Assembly (NCBI RefSeq): GCF_016412875.1
Contig: NZ_JAEKPD010000018.1
Span: 53,333 to 117,332 of the forward strand
Length of the DNA stretch: 64,000 nt
Direction of reading: 5' to 3'
DNA from: Palleronia pontilimi
GTDB lineage: Bacteria; Pseudomonadota; Alphaproteobacteria; Rhodobacterales; Rhodobacteraceae
Made by a program: the position numbers and the translations under genes. Numbering within the stretch: the first letter of the stretch is position 1; each line of letters starts with the position of its first letter. This document shows, in pieces, positions 7,942 through 16,522 of this stretch. Below the pieces are notes generated by a model that was given only the letters and a program-made list of their open reading frames with translations, did not search any database and was not told where the DNA came from.

Positions 7942-8520
7942 GTGCAAAACACCAAGCGAACATTTTCGCTGCCCGTGGGCGTCGTCGTCAGGCGGCTGCC
8001 CGGCGTGACCCGTTGGGCACGCTGGTCGTGGAAGGCCGTCGCCGTCCTGCCGGGCGCGGGTCAGGCCGACTGGAAGGTTTTGCGCGAGGAAGGCGACGCG
8101 GTGGAATACCACGCCGCCACCCATGTCATGTCGCTGCACGCGGGCGAGACGGAAGCCTATATCCACAACCTGACCGCGCAGGAGCCGTCGATCTACGTCA
8201 TCATGCGCCACCGCGCGGGCTGCCCGCCGCTGGAAGTGGTGCTGGTGACCGCCAGCCCCTACGAGGCGCAGGATTACACCGATAACGGCGAAGACCTGGT
8301 CGAGCGCGTGCCGATGCCCGAAAGCCTGCGCGGCGTGATCGCGGATTTCATCGACCGTCACCACGTGGAAGAGCCCTTCGTCAAGCGCCGCCGCGACAAG
8401 GCGCGCGTGGATAGGGTCGAGGACGGGCGCGGCGATCCGCGAATCGCCCAGACCACCGATGTCTATCGCGCGCCCCGCCGCCGCGACGAGGGCGACCCGA
8501 CGCTGGAGGCCGCCGAATGA
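7942..8520 (+). CDS. DUF3305 domain protein
   Basis: 192 residues using the GTG at 7942, shortly after a strong GGAGG; a GTG one codon earlier is equally possible. The sequence has the DUF3305 pattern: an N-terminal PVGVVVRR and a central WSWKAVAVLPGAG, then a highly charged C-terminal third. DUF3305 and DUF3306 genes occur as a pair upstream of torD and the formate dehydrogenase structural genes in many proteobacteria. The biochemical role is unknown; a part in formate dehydrogenase assembly is inferred from the constant linkage. It is the first gene of a coupled run: its stop overlaps the next start (ATGA at 8517). Confidence 0.85.
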   Translation: MQNTKRTFSLPVGVVVRRLPGVTRWARWSWKAVAVLPGAGQADWKVLREEGDAVEYHAATHVMSLHAGETEAYIHNLTAQEPSIYVIMRHRAGCPPLEVVLVTASPYEAQDYTDNGEDLVERVPMPESLRGVIADFIDRHHVEEPFVKRRRDKARVDRVEDGRGDPRIAQTTDVYRAPRRRDEGDPTLEAAE

Positions 8521-9113
8521 AGTCGGAACGCGATTTCTGGTCCCGCCGCCGCGCGAAGGTCGAAGCCGAAGACGAGGCCGCGCGCGCGCAGTCCGAAGAG
8601 CGTGATGCGGCCCAGGCACAGGCCGCGCTGGCCGAGCGCCCCGAGGACGAGGTGCTGTCCGAGCTGGGCCTGCCCGCGCCCGAAACCGTGTGCTCGGGCG
8701 AAGAGGTCCGGGCCTTCATGGCCAAGTCCGTGCCGGAATACCTGCGCCGCCGGGCGCTGCGCAGCCTGTGGCGGTCGAACCCGGTGCTGGCCTGCCTGGA
8801 CGGGCTGAACGATTACGACGGCGATTTCACCAACGCCGCCACGGATGCGCCGGGGGTGAAGACGGCCTACCAGGTGGGCAAGGGATTGAAGGCGCATCTG
8901 GACTATTTGGCCGACGCCGAGGAGCGCGCCGAGGACACATCGGATGTGGTCGAGGACGCGGCTGAGGACGAAACGGACGAGGCGCCGGTGACGGTCGCCG
9001 ACGCGGCTGTGGTTGATGAGACGGCTGGCACGCCTGAGGCGCCTGTCGCGGACGCGCCCGACGCCGCCCGCCCGCGCCGCATGGCCTTCCGCTTCGAGAC
9101 GGGGGCGGCGTGA
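8517..9113 (+). CDS. DUF3306 domain protein
   Basis: 198 residues. Typical DUF3306 opening ERDFWSRRRAKVEAE, a conserved middle (FMAKSVPEYLRRRALRSLWRSNPVLACLDGLNDYDGDF) given here by pattern: residues ~65-105 hold the conserved LRRRALR..WR.NP...L.DGLNDYD region, and then a long acidic, low-complexity tail rich in Asp, Glu and Ala. It is soluble and of unknown function. It overlaps DUF3305 by four bases and its TGA overlaps the torD ATG (TGATG at 9111). Co-occurrence with DUF3305 and TorD suggests a shared role in building formate dehydrogenase. Confidence 0.85.
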   Translation: MKSERDFWSRRRAKVEAEDEAARAQSEERDAAQAQAALAERPEDEVLSELGLPAPETVCSGEEVRAFMAKSVPEYLRRRALRSLWRSNPVLACLDGLNDYDGDFTNAATDAPGVKTAYQVGKGLKAHLDYLADAEERAEDTSDVVEDAAEDETDEAPVTVADAAVVDETAGTPEAPVADAPDAARPRRMAFRFETGAA

Positions 9114-9751
9114 TGGGCCAGGCGCTTCACGATATCGCCACCGAAGACCGCCTGCGGGCCGATCTTTACAACTACCTGGGGCTGATGCTGGCCGCGCCCC
9201 CCAACGAGATGCTGCTGGCGCAGACCGCCGGGCTGTCGGGCGACGACCAGACCGATCTGGGCCGCGCCATCGCGGGGCTGGCGCGCGTGGCCAAGGCCAG
9301 CAAGCCCAAGGCCGTGGTGTCCGAGTTCAACGCGCTTTTCATCGGGCTGGGGCGCGGCGAATTGCTGCCCTATGCCAGCTATTACCTGACCGGGTTCCTG
9401 AACGAAAAGCCGCTGGCCAGCTTGCGCGCCGACATGGCCGCGCGCTCGATCGCGCGGGCGCCCAACGTGTTCGAGCCCGAGGACAACATCGCGTCGCTGA
9501 TGGAGATGATGGCGGGCCAGATCATGGGCCGGTTCGGACGTCCCGCCCCGGTCGAGGTCCAGAAGCAGTTTTTCAACAAGCATATCGGCCCCTGGGCCGT
9601 GCATTTCTACGCGGATCTGGAAGCCGCCAGGAAATCGGTGCTCTATGCATCGCTGGGCACGGTCGGGCGGGTCTTCATGGAAATCGAACGCGAAGCGTTT
9701 CGGATGGCAGCGGGCGATGGTTCCGCACAGAAAGAAGGAGCGATCCAATGA
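9113..9751 (+). CDS. torD: TorD/DmsD-family molybdoenzyme chaperone
   Basis: 212 residues. The family pattern is an all-helical protein with YxxLGLMLAAPP near the N-terminus and a central EFNALFIGLGRGELLPYASYYLTG region matching the conserved E.....F.G...P..P..S.Y motif. Such chaperones hold the apo-form of a molybdoenzyme until the pterin cofactor is inserted, and may bind its Tat signal peptide. Here the client is most probably FdhA. The start overlaps the DUF3306 stop and the stop overlaps the next ATG, so expression is coupled. Confidence 0.88.
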   Translation: MGQALHDIATEDRLRADLYNYLGLMLAAPPNEMLLAQTAGLSGDDQTDLGRAIAGLARVAKASKPKAVVSEFNALFIGLGRGELLPYASYYLTGFLNEKPLASLRADMAARSIARAPNVFEPEDNIASLMEMMAGQIMGRFGRPAPVEVQKQFFNKHIGPWAVHFYADLEAARKSVLYASLGTVGRVFMEIEREAFRMAAGDGSAQKEGAIQ

Positions 9752-9936
9752 GCGATACACCTGAGAAGGGCACCAGCCGTCGCGGGTTTCTGAGACTGGC
9801 GGGCACCGCGCCCGTCGCCGCCGTGGCCGTGGCCGCGGGCACGGATACCGCCGCCGCTCAGCCCGTGGATCTGTCCTCGGACAAGATGCAGGACACCGCG
9901 CATACCCGCGCCTATCTGGACAGCGCCCGCTTCTGA
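9748..9936 (+). CDS. Small twin-arginine-signal protein (FdhX-like)
   Basis: 62 residues, start at the ATG overlapping the torD stop, with AAGGAG seven bases upstream. It begins with a Tat-type signal (TSRRGFLRLAG) followed by a hydrophobic stretch ending in AAAQP, leaving a mature part of only ~25 residues (DLSSDKMQDTAHTRAYLDSARF). The same tiny Tat protein precedes fdhA in Shewanella and alphaproteobacterial clusters and is usually annotated as a formate dehydrogenase region Tat signal domain protein. It may be exported alone, or act as a decoy or assembly factor for TorD; none of this is shown. Confidence 0.85.
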   Translation: MSDTPEKGTSRRGFLRLAGTAPVAAVAVAAGTDTAAAQPVDLSSDKMQDTAHTRAYLDSARF

Positions 9937-9970
9937 GCGCGGCAAACGAATTTTCGGGGAGGAGTTCCTA

Positions 9971-12931
9971 ATGCTTCGCAAAAAGACAAACGGCGTATCG
10001 CGCACCGCCCGGCCGGGTGGCATCCTGGCGCAAGCGTCCGAGACCCGCGTGGATCGCCGCGGCTTCCTGCGCGGATCGGGCCTGGCCATCGGTGGGCTGG
10101 CCGCCATCGCCGCCACCGGCGGCACGGTCACGCAAGCCACCGCGCAGACCGCGGCCAACACCGCCGTCCAGACCGTGAAGTCGGTCTGCACCCATTGCTC
10201 GGTCGGCTGTACGGTGATCGCCGAGACGCAGAACGGTGTCTGGACGGGCCAGGAGCCCGGCTGGGACAGCCCCTTCAACCTGGGCGCCCACTGCGCCAAG
10301 GGCGCCGCGGTCCGCGAGCACGCCCACGGCGAGCGTCGCCTGAAGTATCCGATGAAGAAGGTCGGCGGCGAATGGCAGCGCATTTCCTGGGAAGAGGCGA
10401 TCAACGAGATCGGCGACCAGATGCTGTCGATCCGCGAAGAATCGGGCCCGGACTCGGTCTATTGGCTGGGAAGTGCGAAGCACAATAACGAGCAGGCGTA
10501 CCTGTTCCGCAAGTTCGCCGCCTACTGGGGAACCAACAACGTCGACCACCAGGCGCGGATCTGCCACTCGACCACCGTTGCGGGCGTTGCGAACACGTGG
10601 GGCTACGGCGCCATGACCAACAGCTACAACGACATCCACAACTCGAAGGCCATCTTCATCATCGGCGGCAACCCCGCCGAGGCGCACCCGGTGTCGCTGC
10701 TGCACGTGCTGAAGGCCAAGGAGCAGAACAACGCGCCGCTGATCGTGTGCGATCCGCGCTTCACCCGCACCGCCGCCCACGCGGACGAGTTCGTGCGGAT
10801 GCGGCCCGGCAGCGACGTCGCGCTGGTCTGGGGGATCCTCTACCACATCTTCGAGAACGGCTGGGAGGACAAGGAATTCATCCGCACCCGCGTCTGGGGG
10901 ATGGACCAGATCCGCACCGAGGTCGCCAACTGGGACCCCGAAACGGTCGAGAACGTCACCGGCGTGCCCGGCAGCCAGCTGAAGCGCGTGGCGCGCACGC
11001 TGGCCAACAACCGCCCCGGCACCGTGATCTGGTGCATGGGCGGCACCCAGCACACCAACGGCAACAACAATACCCGCGCCTACTGCATCCTGCAGCTGGC
11101 CCTTGGCAACATGGGCACCGCGGGTGGCGGCACCAACATCTTCCGCGGCCACGACAACGTGCAGGGCGCCACGGATCTGGGCGTGCTGGCCGATACGCTG
11201 CCGGGCTATTACGGCCTGTCGGACGGCGCCTGGGGCCACTGGGCCCGCGTCTGGGACGAGGACCTGGACTGGCTGAAGTCGCGCTTCTCGGAAGCGACCT
11301 ACAACGACCAGCCCATGCGCAACCTGAACGGCATTCCGGTGTCGCGCTGGATCGACGGCGTGCTGGAAGACCCCGAGAACCTGGACCAGCCCGCGAACAC
11401 GCGCGCCATGGTCCTGTGGGGCCACGCGCCCAACTCGCAGACGCGCATGACCGAGATGAAGACGGCGATGGAAAAGCTCGACCTGCTGGTCGTGGTGGAC
11501 CCGTATCCGACGGTTTCGGCGATCCTGCATGACCGCACGGACGGCGTGTACCTGCTGCCCGCGTCCACGCAGTTCGAGACCTACGGGTCGGTCACCGCGT
11601 CGAACCGGTCGCTGCAATGGCGCGAGAAAGTCGTCGAGCCGCTGTTCGAATCGCTGCCCGACCACACCATCATAAAGAAGTTCGCCGACAAGTTCGGCTT
11701 CTCGGACCGCCTGTTCCGCAACATCGAGGTCAACGGCGACGAGCCGCTGATCGAGGATCTGACGCGCGAGTTCAACAAGGGCATGTGGACCATCGGCTAT
11801 ACCGGGCAAAGCCCCGAGCGGATGCGGATGCACATGCAGAACCAGCACACCTTCGACCGCACCACGTTGCGCGCCAAGGGTGGACCGGCCGACGGTGACT
11901 TCTACGGCATGCCGTGGCCTGCCTGGGGAACGCCCGAGATGAACCACCCCGGCACCGCGAACCTGTATGATATGTCGATGCCGGTGGCCGAGGGCGGCCT
12001 GACCTTCCGCGCGCGCTTCGGCGTCGAGCGGGACGGCGACAACCTGCTGGCCGAAGGCGTGGCGAGCGCCGGGTCGGAAATCCAGGACGGCTACCCCGAG
12101 TTCACCATGCAGATGCTGCGGGACCTGGGCTGGGACGGCGACCTGACCGACGACGAGATGGCGCAGATCGAGTATGTCGCGGGCTTCCGTGACCGTGTCG
12201 ATGGCGTGGTGGGCGAGACGACGTTCACCGGCGAAATCCCGTCGGACTACCTGGAGAAGACGGGATCGGTGAACTGGAAGACCGACCTGTCGGGCGGCAT
12301 CCAGCGCGTCGCGATCAAGCATGGCTGCGCCCCCTTCGGCAACGCCAAGGCCCGCGCCGTGGTCTGGACCTTCCCCGACCCCGTGCCGATCCACCGCGAG
12401 CCGCTTTACACCAACCGCCGCGACCTGGTGGAAAACTATCCCACCTACGAGGACAAGAAGTTCTGGCGCGTGCCGACCATGTACAAGTCCATCCAGGAAA
12501 ACGATTTCAGCCAGGATTACCCGATCATCCTGACCTCGGGTCGCCTGGTGGAATACGAGGGCGGCGGCGACGAGACCCGGTCGAACCCGTGGCTGGCTGA
12601 GCTGCAGCAGGACATGTTCATCGAGATCAACCCCCGCGACGCCAACAACCTGTCGGTCCGCGATGGCACCCAGGTCTGGGTGGAAGGTCCCGAAGGCGGC
12701 AAGGTCAAGGTCATGGCGATGGTCACCGAACGGGTGGGCGAGGGCGTGGCCTTCATGCCCTTCCACTTCGGCGGCTACTTCCAGGGCGAGGACTGGCGGA
12801 GCAAGTATCCCGAGGGCGCCGACCCGATCGTGCTTGGCGAGTCCTGCAACACTGCCCAAACCTATGGCTATGACAGCGTGACCCAGATGCAGGAGACGAA
12901 GGCGACTCTCTGCAAGATCTGGGCGGCGTAA
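9971..12931 (+). CDS. fdhA: Formate dehydrogenase catalytic (alpha) subunit
   Basis: 986 residues, the normal length for membrane-linked formate dehydrogenase large subunits. It has a Tat signal (DRRGFLRGSG, residues 28-37), a 4Fe-4S site Cys73-x2-Cys76-x3-Cys80...Cys108, and the molybdopterin fold. The catalytic position is ARICHS: Cys198 takes the place of the selenocysteine of E. coli FdnG, followed by His199. It oxidises formate to CO2 on the periplasmic side, using a Mo- or W-bis-pterin cofactor. No in-frame TGA interrupts it. It is the fifth gene of the unit beginning with DUF3305 and lies 12 bases before fdhB. The Mo versus W preference cannot be told from sequence. Confidence 0.95.
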   Translation: MLRKKTNGVSRTARPGGILAQASETRVDRRGFLRGSGLAIGGLAAIAATGGTVTQATAQTAANTAVQTVKSVCTHCSVGCTVIAETQNGVWTGQEPGWDSPFNLGAHCAKGAAVREHAHGERRLKYPMKKVGGEWQRISWEEAINEIGDQMLSIREESGPDSVYWLGSAKHNNEQAYLFRKFAAYWGTNNVDHQARICHSTTVAGVANTWGYGAMTNSYNDIHNSKAIFIIGGNPAEAHPVSLLHVLKAKEQNNAPLIVCDPRFTRTAAHADEFVRMRPGSDVALVWGILYHIFENGWEDKEFIRTRVWGMDQIRTEVANWDPETVENVTGVPGSQLKRVARTLANNRPGTVIWCMGGTQHTNGNNNTRAYCILQLALGNMGTAGGGTNIFRGHDNVQGATDLGVLADTLPGYYGLSDGAWGHWARVWDEDLDWLKSRFSEATYNDQPMRNLNGIPVSRWIDGVLEDPENLDQPANTRAMVLWGHAPNSQTRMTEMKTAMEKLDLLVVVDPYPTVSAILHDRTDGVYLLPASTQFETYGSVTASNRSLQWREKVVEPLFESLPDHTIIKKFADKFGFSDRLFRNIEVNGDEPLIEDLTREFNKGMWTIGYTGQSPERMRMHMQNQHTFDRTTLRAKGGPADGDFYGMPWPAWGTPEMNHPGTANLYDMSMPVAEGGLTFRARFGVERDGDNLLAEGVASAGSEIQDGYPEFTMQMLRDLGWDGDLTDDEMAQIEYVAGFRDRVDGVVGETTFTGEIPSDYLEKTGSVNWKTDLSGGIQRVAIKHGCAPFGNAKARAVVWTFPDPVPIHREPLYTNRRDLVENYPTYEDKKFWRVPTMYKSIQENDFSQDYPIILTSGRLVEYEGGGDETRSNPWLAELQQDMFIEINPRDANNLSVRDGTQVWVEGPEGGKVKVMAMVTERVGEGVAFMPFHFGGYFQGEDWRSKYPEGADPIVLGESCNTAQTYGYDSVTQMQETKATLCKIWAA

Positions 12932-12943
12932 GGAGAAGATAAG

Positions 12944-13537
12944 ATGGCAAGAGCCAAGTTCCTCGTCGATGCCGAGCGCTGCATCGAATGCAATGCCTGC
13001 GTGACCGCGTGCAAGAACGAGCACGAGGTCCCGTGGGGGATCAATCGCCGCAAGGTGGTCACCATCCAGGACGGACAGCCCGGCGAGCGGTCGATTTCCG
13101 TGGCCTGCATGCACTGCTCGGACGCGCCGTGCATGGCGGTCTGCCCGGTGGACTGCTTCTACCAGAACGAAGAAGGGGTGGTCCTGCACTCGAAGGATTT
13201 GTGCATCGGCTGCGGCTACTGCTTCTACGCCTGCCCGTTCGGCGCGCCGCAATACCCGCAAGCGGGCAATTTCGGCAGCCGCGGCAAGATGGACAAGTGC
13301 ACCTTCTGCGCCGGTGGCCCGGAGGAAAACAACTCCAGCGCCGAGTTCCAGAAATACGGCCGCAACCGGATCGCCGAGGGCAAGCTGCCCATCTGCGCCG
13401 AGATGTGCGCCACCAAGGCCCTGCTGGCCGGTGACGGCGACACGGTCGCCAACATCTACCGCGAGCGCGTCGTCGCGCGCGGCTTCGGCTCGGGCGCCTG
13501 GGGCTGGGGCACGGCCTACGACCAGAAAGGCGGCTGA
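12944..13537 (+). CDS. fdhB: Formate dehydrogenase iron-sulfur (beta) subunit
   Basis: 197 residues with four cysteine groups for four 4Fe-4S clusters: [11 protein letters not shown] (residues 13-23), [26 protein letters not shown] and a split group CTFC...CAEMC. This is the DmsB/FdnH-type electron-transfer subunit that carries electrons from FdhA to the membrane subunit. It has no signal peptide of its own, so it would be exported with FdhA through Tat. Unlike E. coli FdnH it ends without a membrane helix, as in Shewanella FdhB. AGGAGAAGATAAG precedes the start. Confidence 0.95.
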   Translation: MARAKFLVDAERCIECNACVTACKNEHEVPWGINRRKVVTIQDGQPGERSISVACMHCSDAPCMAVCPVDCFYQNEEGVVLHSKDLCIGCGYCFYACPFGAPQYPQAGNFGSRGKMDKCTFCAGGPEENNSSAEFQKYGRNRIAEGKLPICAEMCATKALLAGDGDTVANIYRERVVARGFGSGAWGWGTAYDQKGG

Positions 13538-13565
13538 CCCCGCCCGGCCCATGGCCCAAGACAGC

Positions 13566-13599
13566 ACGGCTCCGCGCGCAAGTGCGGGGCCGTTCCTTT
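13566..13599 (+). terminator. Stem-loop between fdhB and fdhC (weak terminator or processing site)
   Basis: ACGGCTCCGC and GCGGGGCCGT form a 10-bp stem (one G-U pair) with an eight-base loop, followed by TTCCTTTCCC. The following T tract is interrupted, so it would be an inefficient terminator. It lies in the unusually long 129-base gap between fdhB and fdhC and could lower fdhC expression or protect the upstream messenger RNA. Confidence 0.5.
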
Positions 13600-13666
13600 C
13601 CCGTCCCCCCGAGGGGCGGAACACATACCGCATACCCCGCGCGACAGATCCCCAAGGAGCCGCCCC

Positions 13667-15109
13667 ATGCACCTGCTTCGTTCCGTTCTCATGCTGCTTT
13701 GCCTTGCGTCGCTGCCCGCCACGGCACAGGACGCGTCGGTCGACCAGGTGCTGAAGGACCTGGACCAGCCCTATACCACCGGGTCGGGGTCATCGTCGGT
13801 CCGGCCCCCGTCGCCCGAGCGTGACATCCTGCCGACCACCGACACGCCCGAACTGCCCGGCGAGGTCAGCATGGAGACGCCGCTGCGCGACGATTCCCTA
13901 GGCTTTGGCACGCAGGGCGGCTCGTCCGTGCGGCCGCCGGACTCCGCGGTGCCCGAGATCGCGCCGCCATCGGTGCAGGCGCGGCCCGCCACCGGGGGCG
14001 CGCAAACGCTGCAGGACATCCTGGCCCGCCAGCGCGGCGAGATCGTCGACGACAGCTTCCGCAGCAACGCCGAGGCCGTGGGCATGGGCCCCACCGACGA
14101 CGGTGCGGGATCGGGCGCGCTCGAGGCGCTGGGCGGCGCGTCGGACCCCGAGCTGTGGCGCGCCATGCGCTACGACACGGCGGACCTGACCGTCACGGCG
14201 CGCGGCCCGGCCGCGGACGTGCTGATCCAGGACGGTGGCATGGCGTGGCTGCAGTTTCGCGAAGGGCCTTTGCCCAAGTGGGGCGGCATCGCGATGCTGG
14301 GTATGGCCGGGCTGCTGGCCGTCTTCTACCTGCTGGCGGGCCGGGTCCGCATCGAGGGCGGCAAGGACGGCCGCACGCTGACCCGCTTCATCAGTGTCGA
14401 GCGCTTCGCGCATTGGCTGCTGTCGGGGTCGTTCATAATCCTCGGCCTGACGGGCCTGCTGTCGCTGTTCGGGCGCAAGGTGTTCATCCCGGCCTTCGGG
14501 CACGAGGCATATGCGTCTGTCGCCGCGGTCACCGCATGGCTGCATGACAACGTGTCCTGGGCCTTCATGCTGGCGCTGGTCATGATCTTCGTGCTGTGGG
14601 TCTGGGACAACCTGCCCGACCGCACCGACCTGACCTGGATCGCGCAGGGCGGCGGGCTGATCGGCAAGGGCCACCCGCCGGCCAAGAAGTTCAACTTCGG
14701 TCAGAAGATCATCTTCTGGTCGGTGATCGTGCTGGGCACGTCGATCTCGGTGTCGGGGCTGGCGCTGCTGTTCCCGTTCGAGCTGCAGCTGTTCGCGCCC
14801 ACCTTCGAGAAGCTGAACGCCATCGGCCTGCCGCAGCTTTTGGGCTTCGGACCGCTGGATACCAACCTGGCCCCGCACGAGGAAATGCAGCTGTCGCAGC
14901 TGTGGCACGCCATCGTCGCCTTCGTGCTGATGACGATCATCATCGCCCATATCTATATCGGCTCGCTCGGGATGGAGGGCGCGTTCGACGCCATGGGATC
15001 GGGCCAGGTGGACGAGAACTGGGCCGAGCAGCACCACTCGATCTGGGCCGAGGAAAAGAAGGCCGAGGAACGCGGGGCGGGCGGCGCGCAAGCCACCCCG
15101 GCCGAGTGA
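13667..15109 (+). CDS. fdhC: Formate dehydrogenase cytochrome b (gamma) subunit
   Basis: 480 residues, longer than usual. A signal peptide (MHLLRSVLMLLCLASLPATA) is followed by ~130 residues of Pro/Ser/Gly-rich linker, then the family's periplasmic segment (WRAMRYDTADLTV, VLIQDGGMAWLQFREGPL) and membrane helices beginning near residue 205. Histidines in helices, as in ERFAHWLLSG and QLWHAIVAFVL, are the likely haem b ligands; the C-terminal HHSIWAEE tail is typical. It anchors FdhAB in the membrane and passes electrons to quinone. AGGAG precedes the start. The long N-terminal linker is the unusual part and has no recognised fold. Confidence 0.92.
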   Translation: MHLLRSVLMLLCLASLPATAQDASVDQVLKDLDQPYTTGSGSSSVRPPSPERDILPTTDTPELPGEVSMETPLRDDSLGFGTQGGSSVRPPDSAVPEIAPPSVQARPATGGAQTLQDILARQRGEIVDDSFRSNAEAVGMGPTDDGAGSGALEALGGASDPELWRAMRYDTADLTVTARGPAADVLIQDGGMAWLQFREGPLPKWGGIAMLGMAGLLAVFYLLAGRVRIEGGKDGRTLTRFISVERFAHWLLSGSFIILGLTGLLSLFGRKVFIPAFGHEAYASVAAVTAWLHDNVSWAFMLALVMIFVLWVWDNLPDRTDLTWIAQGGGLIGKGHPPAKKFNFGQKIIFWSVIVLGTSISVSGLALLFPFELQLFAPTFEKLNAIGLPQLLGFGPLDTNLAPHEEMQLSQLWHAIVAFVLMTIIIAHIYIGSLGMEGAFDAMGSGQVDENWAEQHHSIWAEEKKAEERGAGGAQATPAE

Positions 15110-15116
15110 TCGGGGC

Positions 15117-16391
15117 ATGTGGCGCGGCCTGATCGCTGCAGCCTTGCTGGCGGGTTCGGCCGACGCCGATCCGCTGGTGCTGTCGGGCCATGGCGGCCCG
15201 ATCATGGACGTGAGCGTCGCGCCGGACGGGCAGGTGGCGACCGCCAGCTTCGACAACGCGGTGGGGCTGTGGGACGGCACCACGCCCACCTGGCTGGACG
15301 GGCACGAGGCGGCGGTGAACGCGGTGCTGGTCGAGGGCGACCTGGTCGCGTCGGCGGGCGACGATTTCGACGTGATCCTGTGGCGCGACGGTGCGCCCAC
15401 CCGGCTGGAAGGCCACGGTGGCAAGGTCACGGCGCTGGCCCTGTCGCCCGATGGCGCGACTTTGGCCTCGGCGTCTTGGGACGGGACCATCGGGCTGTGG
15501 CCGCTGGCGGGCGGTGCGCCGCGTTTCCTGAAAGGCCACCGGGCGGGCGTGAACGACGTGCTGTTCGGAGCGGACGGCGCGCTCTATTCCGCCAGCGCCG
15601 ACGGCACGATCCGCGCCTGGGACATCGCCAACGGGGAGGAATTGCGCCAGGTCGCCAACCACGGCTTCGGCGTCAACCGGCTGGCGCAGGGGCCGGGCTG
15701 GCTGGCTTACGGCGCGGTGGATGGCGGCACGCGCCTGATCTCGCCGCTGACGGGCGAGGGGCTGGCCGATTTCACCGCCGACCGCCGCCCGATCCTGGCG
15801 CTGGACTACGCGCCCGCCACCGGGCTTCTGGCGGTGGGCGACGGCGAGGGGTTCGTCATGGTGATCGACACCGCCACCCGGTCCGTGCCGCACGACTTCC
15901 AGGCCGCGGGCCGCGGGCCGATCTGGGCGCTGGCCTTTTCGCCGGACGGGCAGACGATCTACGCGGGCGGGCTCGACCCCGATCTGCATGGCTGGACGCT
16001 GGACCAGCTGGCGACGGCCACCACCCCGCAGGCGACCGAGGCCAGCTACCTGACCGATCCGGCGCTGATGGACAACGGCGAGCGGCAGTTCATGCGCAAA
16101 TGCTCGATCTGCCACACGCTGACCCCCGACACCGCGCGCCGCGCGGGCCCCACGCTGCACGGGGTGTTCGGGCGGCGCGCGGGCACGGTCGACGGCTACG
16201 GCTATTCCGACCGGCTGGACGGCTCGGACATCGTGTGGAATGAGACCACCATCGACGCCCTGTTCGACCAGGGTCCGGATCACTATATTCCGGGATCGAA
16301 AATGCCCATGCAGGTGATCGCCGCCCCGCAGGACCGCGCCGATCTGATCGCGTTCCTCAAGACGGCGACCACGACAGGAGACACCGAATGA
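15117..16391 (+). CDS. Periplasmic WD40-repeat / cytochrome c protein
   Basis: 424 residues. A short signal peptide (MWRGLIAAALLAGSADA) is followed by about seven WD40-type repeats over residues ~20-300 (recurring LxGHxGxV...SPDG...SASxDGTIxxW). The C-terminal ~100 residues are a class I cytochrome c: CSICH at residues 329-333, GPTLHGVFGR after it, and a Met ligand in KMPM near residue 396. It starts seven bases after fdhC and is coupled to the next small gene, so it belongs to the formate dehydrogenase transcript. It could accept electrons or scaffold the complex in the periplasm; both are inference. Confidence 0.88.
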   Translation: MWRGLIAAALLAGSADADPLVLSGHGGPIMDVSVAPDGQVATASFDNAVGLWDGTTPTWLDGHEAAVNAVLVEGDLVASAGDDFDVILWRDGAPTRLEGHGGKVTALALSPDGATLASASWDGTIGLWPLAGGAPRFLKGHRAGVNDVLFGADGALYSASADGTIRAWDIANGEELRQVANHGFGVNRLAQGPGWLAYGAVDGGTRLISPLTGEGLADFTADRRPILALDYAPATGLLAVGDGEGFVMVIDTATRSVPHDFQAAGRGPIWALAFSPDGQTIYAGGLDPDLHGWTLDQLATATTPQATEASYLTDPALMDNGERQFMRKCSICHTLTPDTARRAGPTLHGVFGRRAGTVDGYGYSDRLDGSDIVWNETTIDALFDQGPDHYIPGSKMPMQVIAAPQDRADLIAFLKTATTTGDTE

Positions 16392-16522
16392 AAGCCTTTC
16401 TTCTAGCCCTTGTCGCCATCGCCGTGGTGTCGTTCGGGGCGAATTTCGTGCTGACGGACGTCATCGGCTTCTCGAGCGCCCAAAGGACGGCCAGCGACAG
16501 CGTCCGCCTGCCCCAGGACTAG
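16388..16522 (+). CDS. 44-residue single-pass membrane protein at end of fdh unit
   Basis: A very small gene whose ATG overlaps the stop of the WD40-cytochrome c gene (ATGA) after an AGGAG. The product is one hydrophobic helix (FLLALVAIAVVSFGANFVL) followed by a short polar tail ending in SVRLPQD. Similar tiny proteins seem to occur at this place in Rhodobacterales formate dehydrogenase loci. It may stabilise the membrane complex. Its TAG stop is shared, in a CTAG, with the stop of the convergent GST gene. Confidence 0.75.
   Translation: MKAFLLALVAIAVVSFGANFVLTDVIGFSSAQRTASDSVRLPQD

Noticed and set aside
10562..10564. Possible selenocysteine in formate dehydrogenase
   Set aside because: The codon at the catalytic position is TGC (Cys198), not TGA.
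9968..13672. A 1234-codon open frame on the minus strand opposite fdhA/fdhB
   Set aside because: It mirrors real genes with strong Fdh motifs on the plus strand; its product is Arg/His/Val-rich without any domain, the usual shadow of high-GC coding sequence.
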